A stretch of DNA of 38,504 nt from Gloeophyllum trabeum ATCC 11539 (taxonomy: Eukaryota; Basidiomycota; Agaricomycetes; Gloeophyllales; Gloeophyllaceae). The stretch is taken from assembly GCF_000344685.1 (NCBI RefSeq), contig NW_006920428.1:536124-574627 (forward strand), read 5' to 3'. Shown here piece by piece: positions 1-11,454 of the stretch (positions are counted from its first letter, which is position 1; the number at the start of each line of letters is the position of its first letter). The notes under the pieces are model-generated. The model saw nothing but the letters and a program-made list of their open reading frames with translations, was not told the DNA's origin and did not search any database. Position numbers and translations under genes: made by a program.

Positions 1-97
1 CGTCTCACTATTGCCCTTGTCGCAACTTGTAGACAAGGTATCTATAGTCCTAGGGGGCTATACAGCGAATATATTACGTTTAGTTTCCTTCGAGCCA

Positions 98-180
98 TAG
101 CTCCGCTGGCGGAACGGTTATATTGTCTGTTATATTATAAGTTTCTTCCGTTAATAACTCTAGGTCGCTGGTTCGATTCC
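98..180 (+). other. tRNA-like Pol III relic (A-box and B-box like)
   Basis: An A-box-like stretch at 98-113 (TAGCTCCGCTGGCGG) is followed at 170-180 by GGTTCGATTCC, an exact match to the tRNA B-box consensus. The T-stem does not pair properly (GCTGG against CCTGG) and no acceptor stem can be formed. It is therefore either a decayed tRNA, or the head of a tRNA-derived SINE, rather than a working tRNA gene. Confidence 0.25.
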
Positions 181-866
181 TGGGATGCCCTTGATTAACA
201 AGTAGAAACCATAGAATAGTAAATTATTTTGTCTACTCCTTAATTTGACATGGCCTCCGTTGTAATGTCACGTCAATTATTTTTAGAGCATTGGCATGCC
301 ATAATATTTCGGCGCTCCGTCTGTCTTATTACTGAGGGACCCGTCATCCTGATCTCATAAACATAGCATTGGCCTGATCCTCATTGCATTAAAATCGAGA
401 TTCTAATCGAGATTCTCATTCCTCGCTTCAATAGGAATGGATTATATTACCGGACCCAGATTCCGCTATATAATCCAATTATAATGAGATATAATCCATG
501 ACGGAAATCTCCGACACATGATACGTGAAGCGCTAACCGTCGGTGAGCGATCCTGCGTTGGAGACCTTCCGCCGTAAGTGCATGTAGATAGCACTGCAAT
601 AAGTAAGGTAATTGACAGTACTCAGGTTCTGCTGTCCATGGAGCAAGAGGACGCACGAACGATAGCAGACCGCTGGGCACTGGTTATTTTCCGGCTGAAA
701 TGCACCCACTGAGCATGCGTCAGGACTCGGAAGGGATGCATTTTTCGTGAGTATGTCAGTGGCATGGGATATTTGGCACCAGCTTGCATCCATCATAATG
801 TAAGAACATCGACAAGTAAAAGCTTGACGCGCGAAGTGGCAGAATTGACCGCCACAGGCGGGCGGT

Positions 867-947
867 CACGTGCCGAAGTCACGTACATAATGGAACGCGT
901 GACGGGTCGCGTCGGACTCGCAAAGCCCTTTGTCCCCTGCTATAAAG
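867..947 (+). promoter_or_regulatory. Core promoter of first BTB gene (CACGTG and TATAAAG)
   Basis: A CACGTG E-box lies at 867-872 and a TATAAAG box at 941-947, 74 nt before the ATG at 1021. The region between TATA and ATG is pyrimidine-rich, as is common just upstream of fungal start sites. Assignment as a promoter is an inference from motif and position. Confidence 0.4.
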
Positions 948-1020
948 AAAGCACGACCCTCTCTTTTCCCGCTTATTGTCAACTCTAGCTCGACTGTTGC
1001 GTCCCTTACTTCCTCCGATT

Positions 1021-2177
1021 ATGGACAGCAGCCCTCAACCCCTGAAACGGCGTAGGGTCGATGACTCTGACCAGCAACCTGAAGGCGACCAACAGGCGGT
1101 GCCACGGGATTTCGAGCACCATGAGTCTTTATGGCTTACGGACGGGAACATCATTCTTTGCGCTTTAAACAAGAAAGGACACGGAATTGGCTTCCGCATA
1201 CACCGATCCATGCTTTGCAAGGTCTCCCCGATATTCGCAGATATGTTCACCCTGCCCCCGTCGGATGCAAATGAGACCTGCGAGGGAGTGCCAGTAGTCC
1301 GGATACCTGATAGCGCAGAGGCGCTGGAGATGCTGTTGAAGCACATTTATCACGACCGGTGCGTGCGCTCTCGCTGACTGACTGGTGGGCAATGTTTTCC
1401 TACGCTTCCTGTAGACCTCTCCCTCTCAAGCGCCTTGACCCGAATACCCCCTCTCTCGTCCGGCCCGTGTTATCTCTGGCTACCAAGTACGAGATTGCCA
1501 GTGTGCGGTCCCAGATCGTCGACCGTCTTACGGAGGACTGGCCGACAACTCTCCACGCGTGGGATACGCTCGAAGCTGAGATCGCCGCCATGCAGGAGGA
1601 ATGGTATGACAAACACAAGACATATCTCGACAAACACCTCCCGGAGCCCGCCTCCGCAATCCAGTTGGCCAAGACGTACGGGATCCCTGCCATCCTCCCC
1701 GCCGCTTTCTACCACCTCTCGAGGCTGTCCATCGCATATGGCCCTGACGGTGCTGAGCCGAAGAAGCAGCACAGGAGCTACCTTATGCGAGGTGTGCGGA
1801 CTGCGAAGTGGAAGAGTCTGAAAGTCGACGACTATTACAACCTCCTGACGGGACGGATGAGACTGAAAGATGCCGCAAGCAAGGCAATCTTTGACTGGGA
1901 CTTTCCACACCATGATGATGACTCGGACTCGGAGGATGAGAGTATATGTTCAGAGAGGGCACGATGGCGGTTACAATGTGATTTCGAGGAGGCGATTGGT
2001 AACGATGACGACGTTTTGGATGTTCTGCGGACAAAGCGGAAGCAAGCTCTGCGTTCGCAGTGGAAAATTTGTTCGTCTTGTTCTTCGTATATTCAGACCG
2101 AAAAATTGCCGGAGCTGCGAGAGAATTTGTGGAGGCGTCTGCCCGAGTTTTTCAACATCAGCCGGTCCGTCCTTTGA
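1021..2177 (+). CDS. BTB/POZ domain protein (cluster copy 1)
   Basis: BTB/POZ fold protein of the type expanded in agaricomycetes; BTB domains mediate homo- or hetero-oligomerisation and often recruit cullin-3, but this clade's role is unknown. Model: exons 1021-1358 and 1415-2177 (intron of 56 nt, gtgcgt..gtag), 366 aa. The N-terminus has a basic PLKRRR stretch (possible nuclear signal), then the BTB domain starting near LWLTDGNIIL and running through FRIHRSMLCKVSPIFADMF. The C-terminal half is the family-specific region with LTEDWPTTL, LPEPASAIQLAK and FYHLSRLS, then an acidic stretch and a CxxC pair (ICSSC). The start was chosen at 1021, not the upstream in-frame ATG at 976, because paralogues start just before the basic stretch. 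A terminal intron could begin at 2165 (gtccgt), giving a stop at 2220-2222 as in the paralogues, but this donor is poor. Confidence 0.85.
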
Positions 2178-2222
2178 TTGATGTGCCGTTCGCATCCCCT
2201 AACTTGCCTGCAGCGCAGCTGA

Positions 2223-2579
2223 GCAGCAATAGGACTACGCCTCTAGCATGAACCAAGGTTGTCGCCGGACGAACTCGTCATTGTATTATTATATGCGGCA
2301 TCTACAGATTCCAATTTGTATCAACTGCTTACCTCTCCCAGTGCGTAATATTTAGCCATGGATCGTTATCTCACGGGCATGGGTGAAGACTCGTAGAGAA
2401 TACCGTAGATGCACACTCCCTGTGTTACCTTCAGCATATGATGAGCAGCAGGGGACAATATAATCGCGTTATCTGGGGAAGTGGTGCGACTTGTCAGAAT
2501 GAAAGCCCGACGTGAAGACAGGAGCAATTGAAAGGGTCCATGATAGCTCACATATGTAGTTATATTCAGAGATACGTCT
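2223..2579. other. Short intergenic gap between convergent BTB copies
   Basis: About 357 bases between the tail of BTB copy 1 and the tail of the inverted copy 2. It should hold both 3' ends. I see no coding frame or repeat here. Confidence 0.5.
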
Positions 2580-3798
2580 CTACTCCTGCGCAGACGGTGA
2601 GCAATCGAGAAACGCGGATGAGTGCTGGTATACGTAGACGCACAATGTGATCCAGGCCGAAGAACTCCGGAAGACGATCCCAAAGGTGCCATCGCAGTTC
2701 CCCAGCTTTTTGCTGGAATATCGGTCTGCATCGCCAGCACAAACCATCAAGCACTATAAAAGTTGGGCTGTCCTTGGAGTAGCGGTGCAGAATGCCGAGT
2801 ATGTCGTTGAACTGATCAACATCCTGCTTCAAGGTTTGAAAGAGCCTCTTCTTTCCATGGCGCGAGCATGCTTGATATTCATTCATGTCCTCGTCATCAT
2901 TGCCATATTCATCATCATCATCGTCTGCGGGGGGTGAGAATGTCCACTTCATGATTTGATCATATGCGGCGCACTTTAGTTTTTCGCGTCCAGTGAGCAA
3001 CCGGTAGTAGTCCTCGCCTAGCAGGCTTTTCCACCTCGCACTGCGTGCCCCATAGCTCAACGCGGTTAGCTGCATCAACCGATTGTCTTCAGTTCCGTCC
3101 GGTCCCATCGCATAGGCAGACGGGAAAGGTGGTAAAATGCAGCAGGAAGAATGGTGGGCACCCCGCACTTGTAGGCCAGTCGAATGGCCGAGACGGGTTC
3201 GGGAAGGTGGTCATCCATAATGAAGACCACCGGATCGTCGTACGCGGCTTTCAGCATGACTGCGATCTCCTTCTCCAATACATCCCAAGCCTTCAGGGTC
3301 GTGGGCCAGTCTTCAGTCAGTTGTTTGATTATTGGCTCCCTCAGGACGCGTATCTCGTATTTAGTCGCTATTGATAGTATTGGGTCTACTATTGACGGCG
3401 TCTTGGGGTCGAGGCGTTCGAGTGACAGCGTCCTGCATCAAGAATCGCAGTGAGAAGATGCCCTGAAACCGAACGAGGTGCAAACAATAGAACGACCCAT
3501 ACGTCTCATAGTATAATAACCTCAAGACTGCCTCCAGATCTTCGGCACTATCTGGCATCTGGATGCACGGTCGTCTCTCGTAGGATTCGTTCGAATCTGA
3601 CGGTGGCAGGGCGAACATGTCCGCGAATATTGGAGAACCTTGCAAAGCAAGGATCTATGTTACGCAAAATCCGACGAGGTTGGCAGCGCTGAGCACTACG
3701 CTGCCGTCTAGAAGCCATAGCGTCTCGTGCTTGTTCATGGTCAGGGACGGCGCTCCCTGCGGACTCGAGACCTTTGTCAAGTTATCATTGCTGTCCAT
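2580..3798 (-). pseudogene. BTB/POZ pseudogene (cluster copy 2, inverted)
   Basis: Decayed paralogue read on the minus strand from an ATG at 3798. The BTB start (HETLWLLDGS) is followed by a +1 insertion, creating a TAG, and a compensating -1 deletion about 25 nt later; the frame then resumes as SPIFADMFALPPS. The family intron is intact at 3433-3502. Exon 2 carries LTEDWPTTLKAWD, LPEPVSAIRLA and FYHLSRLP, then loses one G in a GGGG run near 3110, shifting frame into GPDGTED and KSLLGEDYYRLLTG. The CxxC pair (LCWRC) and WDRLPEFFGLDHI close the gene. The terminal intron (2586-2643) still splices to GAG TAG at 2580-2585. At least three frameshifts exclude a full-length product, while both introns persist, so decay followed normal duplication rather than retrotransposition. 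Confidence 0.8.
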
Positions 3799-4496
3799 CC
3801 GAGAGGAAGAAGCGCATGTACGCCCGGAAAGACAGCACGAAATGAGCGAAGGAAAGGCTCAGGACGCGATCAATTAGAGACACGATCGACTCGCGCCGGT
3901 GGCGCTACGGAAGTAAATTTCACTGTGCTTCACTACTGTGCGGAGAACTACAACAACCCTAACCAATTCCCAAAGCACATCACGTTCACCAAATAAATAG
4001 GATTGCGAGTCACAGCAGGACTCTAACCTGCACATACAGCCCAAACAACGGCTCGACAAGCTTAAGTGTCCCGCAAAACCCAACGGACCCCCCATTAGGA
4101 AACAAAGAGATGACGCCTAATATACGCAGCTACGAATAAAGGTCCGAGTCCGACTCGACTCGAAAGAGAAAATCCCTGGGAGCGGTCAGTCATGGAAGGG
4201 TCCAAAGAACTCGGCCGCGGGCCGGAGCGATGTGCTCGAGAGGAGGGAGAGGGACGAAGAGGGCACGAGGTAAGAAATAACTGAACCAGATAAGATAGCA
4301 GACAGAAAGCAAGGGGGACGTGGTATCGATGTAGTACAGCGGACTCGGAGGGCGGTGAAGTGTCACAAGAGCGGCGGTCAAAGTAGTACATACAAGATGC
4401 ACCAGCGGCGCCAACGGTCCGCCGCAATTTTGCAGCCCCCGGAACCCGCCGCGGGAGAGCGATAGATAAGGGTACTTGCAGCCTGGTAAGAATCGT
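3799..4496. other. Intergenic, head of BTB copy 2 and tail of membrane protein
   Basis: Holds the 5' flank of the inverted BTB copy and the 3' flank of the membrane protein that ends at 4497. Open frames at 4095-4427 are short, overlapping and without recognisable domains. I see no gene. Confidence 0.5.
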
Positions 4497-6240
4497 CTAC
4501 TCGTTCGCGACCTACAAAAACATCAGCAGGGATCGCGCAGCACCATTAAAACATGAACGTACCCTGAGCACCCGGCCCGCGCCATAATCTTCATCGTCCC
4601 GGATACTCTCCGTCTCCGCGTCCCGGCGCCCGCCCTTGGGATTCGGCGGCGGGAGGTGCTCGCCGCTCGGCCCCGCCTCGTACTGCGGCGGGCTCTCCTC
4701 GCGGTGCTCCTCCTCGCTCTCGTCCGCGTACGAGTGGCGGGTGTCGAACGGGTTCGGGATCGCGTGCGCGTGCGGGTTCGGCATGGGCTCGACGTACCCG
4801 CCGTACGGGTCCTCCGCCTGGCCCGCGCCGAGCGTCTCGAGCGCGGAGTGCGAGTTCGGGTTCACCCCGCGGTAGGCCTGGCCGGGGAAGTCGGGCTTGT
4901 AGTGCGCGGCGTATGATTCTTGCGACGTCGGCGGCGTGTGCGCGTGCGCGCTGTCCGACGGCGTCGATAGCAATCCGGCGGCGCCGACGGACGGCTGGCG
5001 GTTCAACCCCGGCGCGCCGGCGGACCCGCCGCTGTGAGCGGACGTCGAGGATTGCGTGTGCGACGGCCCGCGCACGAGGTTCGCGTTCACCGCCGCGTAC
5101 GGGTCGGAGAAGGGCGTCTGGTCGGCGAGGCCGGCGGCCTGCAGGAGGTCCCAGTCGTGCGGGGTGTTCCCGCCTCTGTACCGCCCCGCTGGATCCGGGT
5201 ACGCCTCGGGTATAGGGGGCGACGCGAAGCGGTTGTACGGCGTCTGCTCCGGCGCGCTAGCGTCGGGGCCGTCCCTCCTGCTCCGCGCCCTCTGTACGCC
5301 CACCCCGGCCATCCCGTACGTCGAGGGGTCGTAGGGAACGGGCGGCGGCCCCGCCTGCTGACCCATCGTCATCGGCATCTGCGACGGGTGGATCTCGCGC
5401 ATGCCGTAGCTCTCGGCGCCCATGGGCGGCTGCGCGTAGGTGCCGTGGCTCGTGACGGTCGGCGTCGGCTCGTACTTGGCGGCTGCGTTCCGCATGGCGA
5501 AGTCGTCGTCGTCATCGTCGAGGTAGGGGTTCGCGGTGTAGGCGGTCGCCGCGGCTTCACGCGCGGCTTCGTCGACCTCGTCGTCGAAGCGCCGTGCGCG
5601 CCGCTTGCGGATGTAGGTGGTGATGAGGAAGAAGAGGAGGGCGGCGACGAAGAGGCCGACAACGGTGAATACGCCGGCTACGGCGCCCTTGTTGGAGAAG
5701 AAGCTGGAAAGGGGTGAGGGGTCAAATAGGTGATAAAGAGTCGGATACATACGGCGTAGCCCCCTTGGTGCTGTTCTGGTTAGATCCCTGGGTCGGAGTC
5801 GTCTGCGTGATGACTGTTACAGTCACGAGGGAACCATCTGCGCCAGTCGAGGTCTCGAAATGGGTTGTCGGGATCGGGGTGATCGAGGTTCTCGAGGACG
5901 AAGTGGTACTGCTCGAGGTCGACGAGGTAGACGACGAAGACGAGGTGGAAGACGAGGTGGAAGTGGCGGAGGTGGAAGTGGAGGTGGAGGTGGTAGAAGA
6001 TGTCGTTGTCGGAGCAGACGATGTTGATGTCGTCGAGGAAGTGGTCCTCGAGGTGGTGGTGCTGGACGTAGTCGGGCTGCTGCTGGTCGACGTGGTCGTC
6101 TCTGACGTCGTCGACACGCTCGTCGATGTCGACGAGGTGGTAGTGCTCGTGTCGGGCAGCGAAAAGGCTGTCAGATAGGTGTCAGTTATCGCCCCGCAGC
6201 GTGAAATCGGTCACTTACGGGGGGTCAATGTCAATGACAT
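4497..6240 (-). CDS. Single-pass membrane protein with Ser/Thr-rich ectodomain
   Basis: Uncharacterised membrane protein. Model on the minus strand: exons 6219-6240, 5753-6167, 4563-5703 and 4497-4511, 530 aa, all introns 49-51 nt with matching phase. Residues about 9-130 are almost entirely Ser/Thr, likely a heavily O-mannosylated stalk outside the cell, ending in a Val/Thr-rich stretch (SLVTVTVITQTT). A hydrophobic segment at about 151-175 (GAVAGVFTVVGLFVAALLFF) is the membrane span, followed by a basic stop-transfer run (RKRRARR). About 350 residues of Pro/Gly/Tyr-rich cytoplasmic tail follow, with a five-Asp run. The layout resembles fungal Mid2/WSC-like wall sensors, but no WSC domain is present and I do not claim that function. 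No clear signal peptide is seen; either the first exon is misjudged or the span acts as signal anchor. The last exon encodes only VANE and the stop. Confidence 0.8.
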
Positions 6241-7680
6241 GTCGGTCGATAATCACACGATCAGGAATTGCGAGTTGCGACGAGTCAGTTGTATTCCATG
6301 CGGGAGCGTAGTGCAAAGGAGCGTGGGGGCAGCAGATGCTGGAGGACCGGTTTTCGTTTGTTTTCGTGGTGCGGGGACGAAACAGACAACGGCTGATCAC
6401 ACGCTCTGCTCACTCGGCATTGCACCCCTTTTTTGGCAATTTCCCATCTCCACAACGCCCGCCGACCGCGTGCAACATCGTTATGTTTCGCGTTGGGCAC
6501 CGGCTCATACTCTTCGTTGAATCACTCGTAATCCAGGCTTAAACGGGTACTGCTCTGCTAACGTCTCAGCTTGAAGAATCCCCCATTAACAATTGCTGTC
6601 TCGGAAGAACTGCGACGAAACCTGCTGATACGGAGCGTGCTATTCAGGTCGTCGTCAACGTTGATTTGCTCGTACCTTCATATCAGGGGTATAAATCCAG
6701 TGAGTCTATATTTCACCGTGGGCCCCTATCGAGTGAGTGGCTTGAGACCTGCCTACGCATGTCCGTTCGCCAGTGAGCTCGAACAGGACCGTTATAGCTT
6801 CTCGCGTGCAGATATGCGTTCACGGAAAATGCCCTGACCGTGGTGTACCATCTGATAGAGGAGACGGGATTTGTGAGTCGCTCCTTAGCCCTGTCAACTC
6901 GTGTCTAGTTCGTACTTTCTTCGGAATCGAGGACATCTTTTCTTGGACCGAGTAATCAGTGCAGCGATGATGCAACAATCGTCGCTCGGAAACCTCGGAT
7001 TATTCGGTTGGCGTGTGCGAGCTCCTGCCGCCGACGTCTGTCCCGGCTTCCGACGTCCTCCGTCAGCATTCGTGAAGTTGAAACTCGCTTTGACACTTGT
7101 AGCCTATTCGCTCTCGTGTTTATCTCGCCTTTGAAACTGTAACAGCGTGGTGTGCACGTATCTCAAGATTAGGCCACTACATCTCGAACTCCAAGGACGT
7201 TGATTTGGTGTCACCCTCCATCTTTGGATGATCACCTTGAGACGAAGGCTGTAAGGTCGTGGTTGCCCTATGCTGGCGAGTTGGGGCAGTTGTCACCCAT
7301 CATTCCCACTCTTCTTGTTGCGTCTCGTTGGTAAGACCGCAGAAGTTGAATCTCTATAGCCTCGATGATATCAGGGTTCCATGTACTTCCCGAAGTCCGT
7401 CCCTTTCACAGGTGTTTTTGGGATTTGGTCCCTTGGCATTGCACTGACCAACATTCAAGAGTCGGATGTATGTAGTTAGATATCTGCGGACAGCGCGCGC
7501 GTTGCAGTTTCTCTCCCTCGCACGCTATATGGCAGGGAGAATGTTCCCCACCACTTGCTGTGACCAGACGCGTGACAGGACGCGCAAAGTGCTCAAGCGC
7601 GTCGCTCATCTGTGTCTTCGGAATCGTACCGTCTTCTGCGCTCCTTGGTTTTTATCGGATATTGATAGTCATCTTGCCCA
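6241..7680. other. Intergenic between membrane protein and BTB copy 3
   Basis: About 1.4 kb. It should contain the divergent promoters of the membrane protein (minus) and BTB copy 3 (plus). The open frames are short, out of phase with each other and show no recognisable motif. I see no gene. Confidence 0.5.
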
Positions 7681-8944
7681 ATGGAGGGGACTTCTAATCC
7701 ACTGAAGCGACCAAGATTCTCACAGCAAAGCAAGGAATGGGGATGCGACCAAGACACAGAGCCCGAGCCACCGACGTTTAAGGTGCACGAGAGCCTATGG
7801 CTTGCGGACGGGAACATCATCCTGCGTGCCGTGAATCAAAACAGAGAATGGCTTGGCTTTCGCGTGCATAGGTCCATGTTATGCAAGGTATCCCCGGTAT
7901 TCGCCGACATGTTCACCCTTCCGCCGTCGAATGTGAACGAATCCTTTGAAGGGTCGCCCGTGGTTCGAATGCCGGACGGCGCAGAGGTGCTCGAACAGTT
8001 ACTGAAAATACTCTACCAAGAAGCGTACGTTCCGATTCTCTTTGTCGTCCCATTTCTTATTGGGCCCACGTTCGAACCAGAAATCTTCCTCTAAAGCGTC
8101 TTGATCCCAACACGCCCGCTCAGGTGGGACCGCTATTCGAGATCGCGGCCAAGTACGAAATAGACAACGTTCGCAGCCAGATTGTGCAGCGTCTCACCGA
8201 GGACTGGCCTACGACCCTTTACAAATGGGATACCTTGGAGGCGGAGATCGAGGCTATGAATCGCGACTGGCACTTCCAGCACAAACCCTGCGGCGGCTTG
8301 AGCTGCCCGGAGTACCTGGATAAATACCTCCCCGAGCCGGTGTCGGCGATACAGCTTGCGAAGAAACACGGCGTCCGCTCCATCCTTCCGGCAGCCTTCT
8401 ACCACCTTTCCCGCTTGTCCATCCAATGGGGGCCGGACGGCTCGGAGCGGAATGAAGAGAGACAGAGGATGTCTCGCCACCGGGGGGTACGAACTGCTAA
8501 ATGGAAGAGCCTGTCTGCGGAGGATCACTACTGCCTCCATGTCGGCCGCGCTCGCCTGAAGGCCGCCGTAGACTCGCAAATTCGTGGATGGACTTTTAGC
8601 TACCACTTCGGCGAAGGCTCGGATGAGGACGAAGATGAGCCAGACGACGATCCGTGCTCGGAGTCTGCGCGATGGAAGACCAGGCAGGATATCCTCGAGG
8701 CCGTGAGCAACGCCGACGACGTCCTGCATGTACTACGGCGATTTACGGATGTTCAATGTGACGAATTATCCGACGGTCTATGCTCACAGTGCCTTCTCAC
8801 TTTCACCACTGAAGCCCGGCAACTGCGCCGCGATCTTTGGGGCCGCCTCCCAGAATTCTTCGAGCTTGACTTGGTACGCAGCCAGTGTTCGTGGTCAGTG
8901 GGTGCACTAGCTAATGTATGGTCCTTGCGGCTTTGCAGCTGTAG
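7681..8944 (+). CDS. BTB/POZ domain protein (cluster copy 3)
   Basis: The best preserved BTB paralogue. Exons 7681-8024, 8081-8873 and 8939-8944; introns 56 nt (gtacgt..ccag) and 65 nt (gtacgc..gcag); 380 aa. The protein has an N-terminal LKRPR basic stretch, then the BTB domain from about residue 37 (HESLWLADGNIIL) through FRVHRSMLCKVSPVFADMF to about 145. After it come LTEDWPTTL, a C-x4-C pair (CGGLSC) just before LDKYLPEPVSAIQLAKK, FYHLSRLSIQWGPDG, an acidic patch (DEDEDEPDDD), and a CxxC pair (LCSQC). The last exon is only CTG TAG, so the stop sits three bases past the final intron. If that intron is retained, translation continues into an extra 34 residues before a stop at 8978. Function beyond BTB-mediated protein interaction is unknown. 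Confidence 0.87.
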
Positions 8945-9661
8945 CTCGCCATCGGCGAGGCCGGGTTTCTACGCATGATTGCCGGAAAACGGTATTGCAC
9001 ATGTACGGTGTGCTATCGAGTGACCTTGCAGCCTATTTACACCGATCGCGAGCGGGAATTCCAACTAACGGTGTGACCAAGGTCGCCCATTGCGAGCTTC
9101 AGACTATACGAAAATACGGCCGGCGTCCCCGGGGCAACGGTGAACTCCTCAGGGATCGTCATTGAATGACGCATACTGCGAGACCACCTTTGGTTTCTGC
9201 TCTGACTCACGGTATTGGATTGTTTCTCTCTGTCGACCAAGGCTGTTATACCCACTTCGACTTGTATGAGAGCTTCCACAGCGCTCGCGCGCCGAAGGCT
9301 TGGAATTGTTGCTCTGCTGAGAAAATTATACCTAGGTCAGGTTAGCATACCTGTCCTGCCTATCAACGAAACCGTCACCCTATTACAGCCTCGTCCAACG
9401 CCTGGGAACAAATAGGGAGAATGCCCAGGAAATTTGTGCTGGTCTTAGACACAGTGGGTATTTTTGAATTGGAGTGTAACAGACGACTTGGGGAATTAGC
9501 AGTCTGCGGATTCACCGGTGGCGTTTGTGGCATTTGATGTGACGGGGTCGCGTTACGGCGTAGTGCCTTCTAGTTCCTTCTTGGTGGCTTTCTGCTACGC
9601 GAATATTTATCGATGACTACAGCACCATTGCTCTTTCGTGTCTCTCTCGTCACCTGGTTCT
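8945..9661. other. Intergenic between BTB copies 3 and 4
   Basis: About 700 bases holding the 3' end of copy 3 and the promoter of copy 4. No coding frame, RNA gene or clear repeat is visible. Confidence 0.5.
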
Positions 9662-10918
9662 ATGGACGAAACCGATAACCGGCAGAAACGACGAAGACTC
9701 TCTTCGCAAAGTGAGCAATCAGGACGAGGTGGCGAGGCGGAGAGCCCCACTTTCACGAAGCACGGGACGCTATGGCTTTCGGACGGAAATATCATTCTGC
9801 GTGCTCTGAATGAGACAGGAAACTGGCTTTCTCGTTCACAGGTCAATGCTCTGCAAAGTATCTCCCATTTTCGCCGACATGTTCACACTACCACCGTCGA
9901 ATGTAAACGAGTCCTTCGAGGGATTGCCTGTGGTACAGATGCCGGACGCAGCAGAGGCGCTGGAGATGTTTCTGAAGATCCTCTATCAGGAAGCGTACGT
10001 GTCCTTTTACTCGCTAGAGGTCTATGTACCGTCGACTCACGCATTCGCTAGAGCTCTCCCCGTCAAACGTCTGGATCCTAACACGCCCGCTCTGGTTGGA
10101 CCGTTGCTAGGTCTAGCTACCAAATACGAGGTGGAACACTTGAGGACGCAGGTTGTCGCGCGTCTGATGGAGGACTGGCCCACGAGTCTGCCAGCCTGGG
10201 ATACACTGGAAGCCGAGATCACGGCTATGCGGGAGGGATGGCACTCGAGGCATAATTGCACTGGTCCTACTTGTGACGAGCCTTTGGACCATCACCTTCC
10301 TGAACCGGTGGCCGCCATACAACTGGCAAAGCAATACAAGATCCCTGCTATCCTTCCTTCCGCCTTCTACCACCTGTCCCGCCTGTCCATCGAATGGGGC
10401 CCGGACGGCACAGAGACATACCCATCCATTCAGAGGGGGCGTCTGTTCATGGGAACGCGTACTGCGAGGTGGAAAAGCCTGCCCGGGAACGACTACTACA
10501 ATCTTCTCGCGGGACGTACTAGATTGCAAAATGCTGCCCAGCGTCATGTTCGCGGTTGGAAGTTTGAACACGTCGAGCTCCCCGGGGATATTCTGGCTGA
10601 GGCCGGCGTTTCAGATCATGAGGACGAGGGGTGCTCTAGGAACGCAAGACGCAACATGATTTCGGACTTGGAGAAGGCGATCGCGTCGCATCCCGACGTG
10701 CTGCGAACGCTGCAGACCTACGCTTCGTTCCCTCTGCACAATGAGCCAAAGGATGTATGCCCGAGATGCGTCTTCATTGTCATGGAGAAAGCGTCAGCCT
10801 TACGAAAGTATCTCTGGGAGCATCTTCCCGAGTTTTTCAATATCGATACGATATGTACGTCGGTTTCCTTTTGATTGGGTAATTCAATTCTGACTCGGCC
10901 GTGTTTATCTTCACAGAA
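9662..10918 (+). CDS. BTB/POZ domain protein with a frameshift in exon 1 (cluster copy 4)
   Basis: Exons 9662-9994, 10052-10854 and 10917-10918; introns 57 and 62 nt. Frame is lost once, between about 9810 and 9826: the reading ALNET is followed by GFLVHRSMLCKVSPIFADMF one frame over, equivalent to a loss of 5 nt against copy 1. Everything else is intact: the QKRRR basic stretch, LWLSDGNIILRAL, LMEDWPTSL, C-x4-C (CTGPTC), LPEPVAAIQLAKQ, FYHLSRLSIEWGPDG and CxxC (VCPRC). The final codon is split by the terminal intron, T|AA giving TAA. An ATG at 9810 could start a protein lacking the first third of the BTB domain. The single lesion means a very recent pseudogene, a shortened protein or a sequencing error. 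If the last intron is not spliced, the stop is at 10874. Confidence 0.75.
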
Positions 10919-11454
10919 TGGCGGAAGGCATCCTCCTAGTTAGTGGCATCGCCATTAGTCGGGAGAAATTCGTTGTTATTGCGCAGGCACCCCTATTCGC
11001 TTCATAATGTCTACTCTACGTTCCTTGCTTAATGCAGTGATCTCGAACATTCAAACTCAGCGTACAGTGAGCAACCGCACAAAGTACTTGTGCTACCGCT
11101 CTCCGAGAGATAATACAAGACATCACGCGTATCAGATCGAAACGTCGACAGTTAATCCAAGCCGTACGTCCCTCCTTCGTACGCGTAAAGCCCCAGCCCC
11201 GCCCGCTGCTTGAGTCCGCACTAAGACTGCAGCAAGTGGAGTGCGTACTTCGGTTGCAACGGTTTGGGAGGTGCATGGCTGTCACAGTGTTCGTTCACCC
11301 ACTGCGATATTGTTCTTCGGACCAGGCACTTGATTGATATCGCCATCGTGATGATGACCTGGATGGCTGACCACAGGTGAGCCTTGCAATGGTCTTACTG
11401 TCGTGATCACTGCTGTCTCCCGCTATCTCACTCGTACCTGCTCCTCCTTCGGTA
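10919..11454. other. Intergenic between BTB copies 4 and 5
   Basis: About 540 bases. The small open frames at 11007-11480 have no domain and overlap on both strands. I see no gene; the stretch presumably holds remnants of the copy 5 promoter. Confidence 0.5.

Larger units (their letters stand above)
1..1020. other. Intergenic, AT-rich left end
   Basis: I see no supportable gene. The first 500 bases are AT-rich compared with the rest of the window. The stretch holds a tRNA-like relic (separate entry) and, nearer 1020, the promoter of the first BTB gene. The short open frames on the minus strand (447-796) show no domain and no splice-consistent extension. Confidence 0.6.

Noticed and set aside
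4010..4080. tRNA-like hairpins on the minus strand (D-stem GACA/TGTC, T-stem GCAGG/CCTGC, possible anticodon TGT).
   Set aside because: No acceptor stem, no A-box, and the T-loop reads TTAGAGT instead of TTCGANN; best explained as chance.
5034..6178. Long plus-strand frames opposite the Ser/Thr-rich membrane protein (Arg- and Val/Glu/Asp-rich).
   Set aside because: They are shadows of GC-rich and TCG/ACG-rich codons on the other strand and have no domain.
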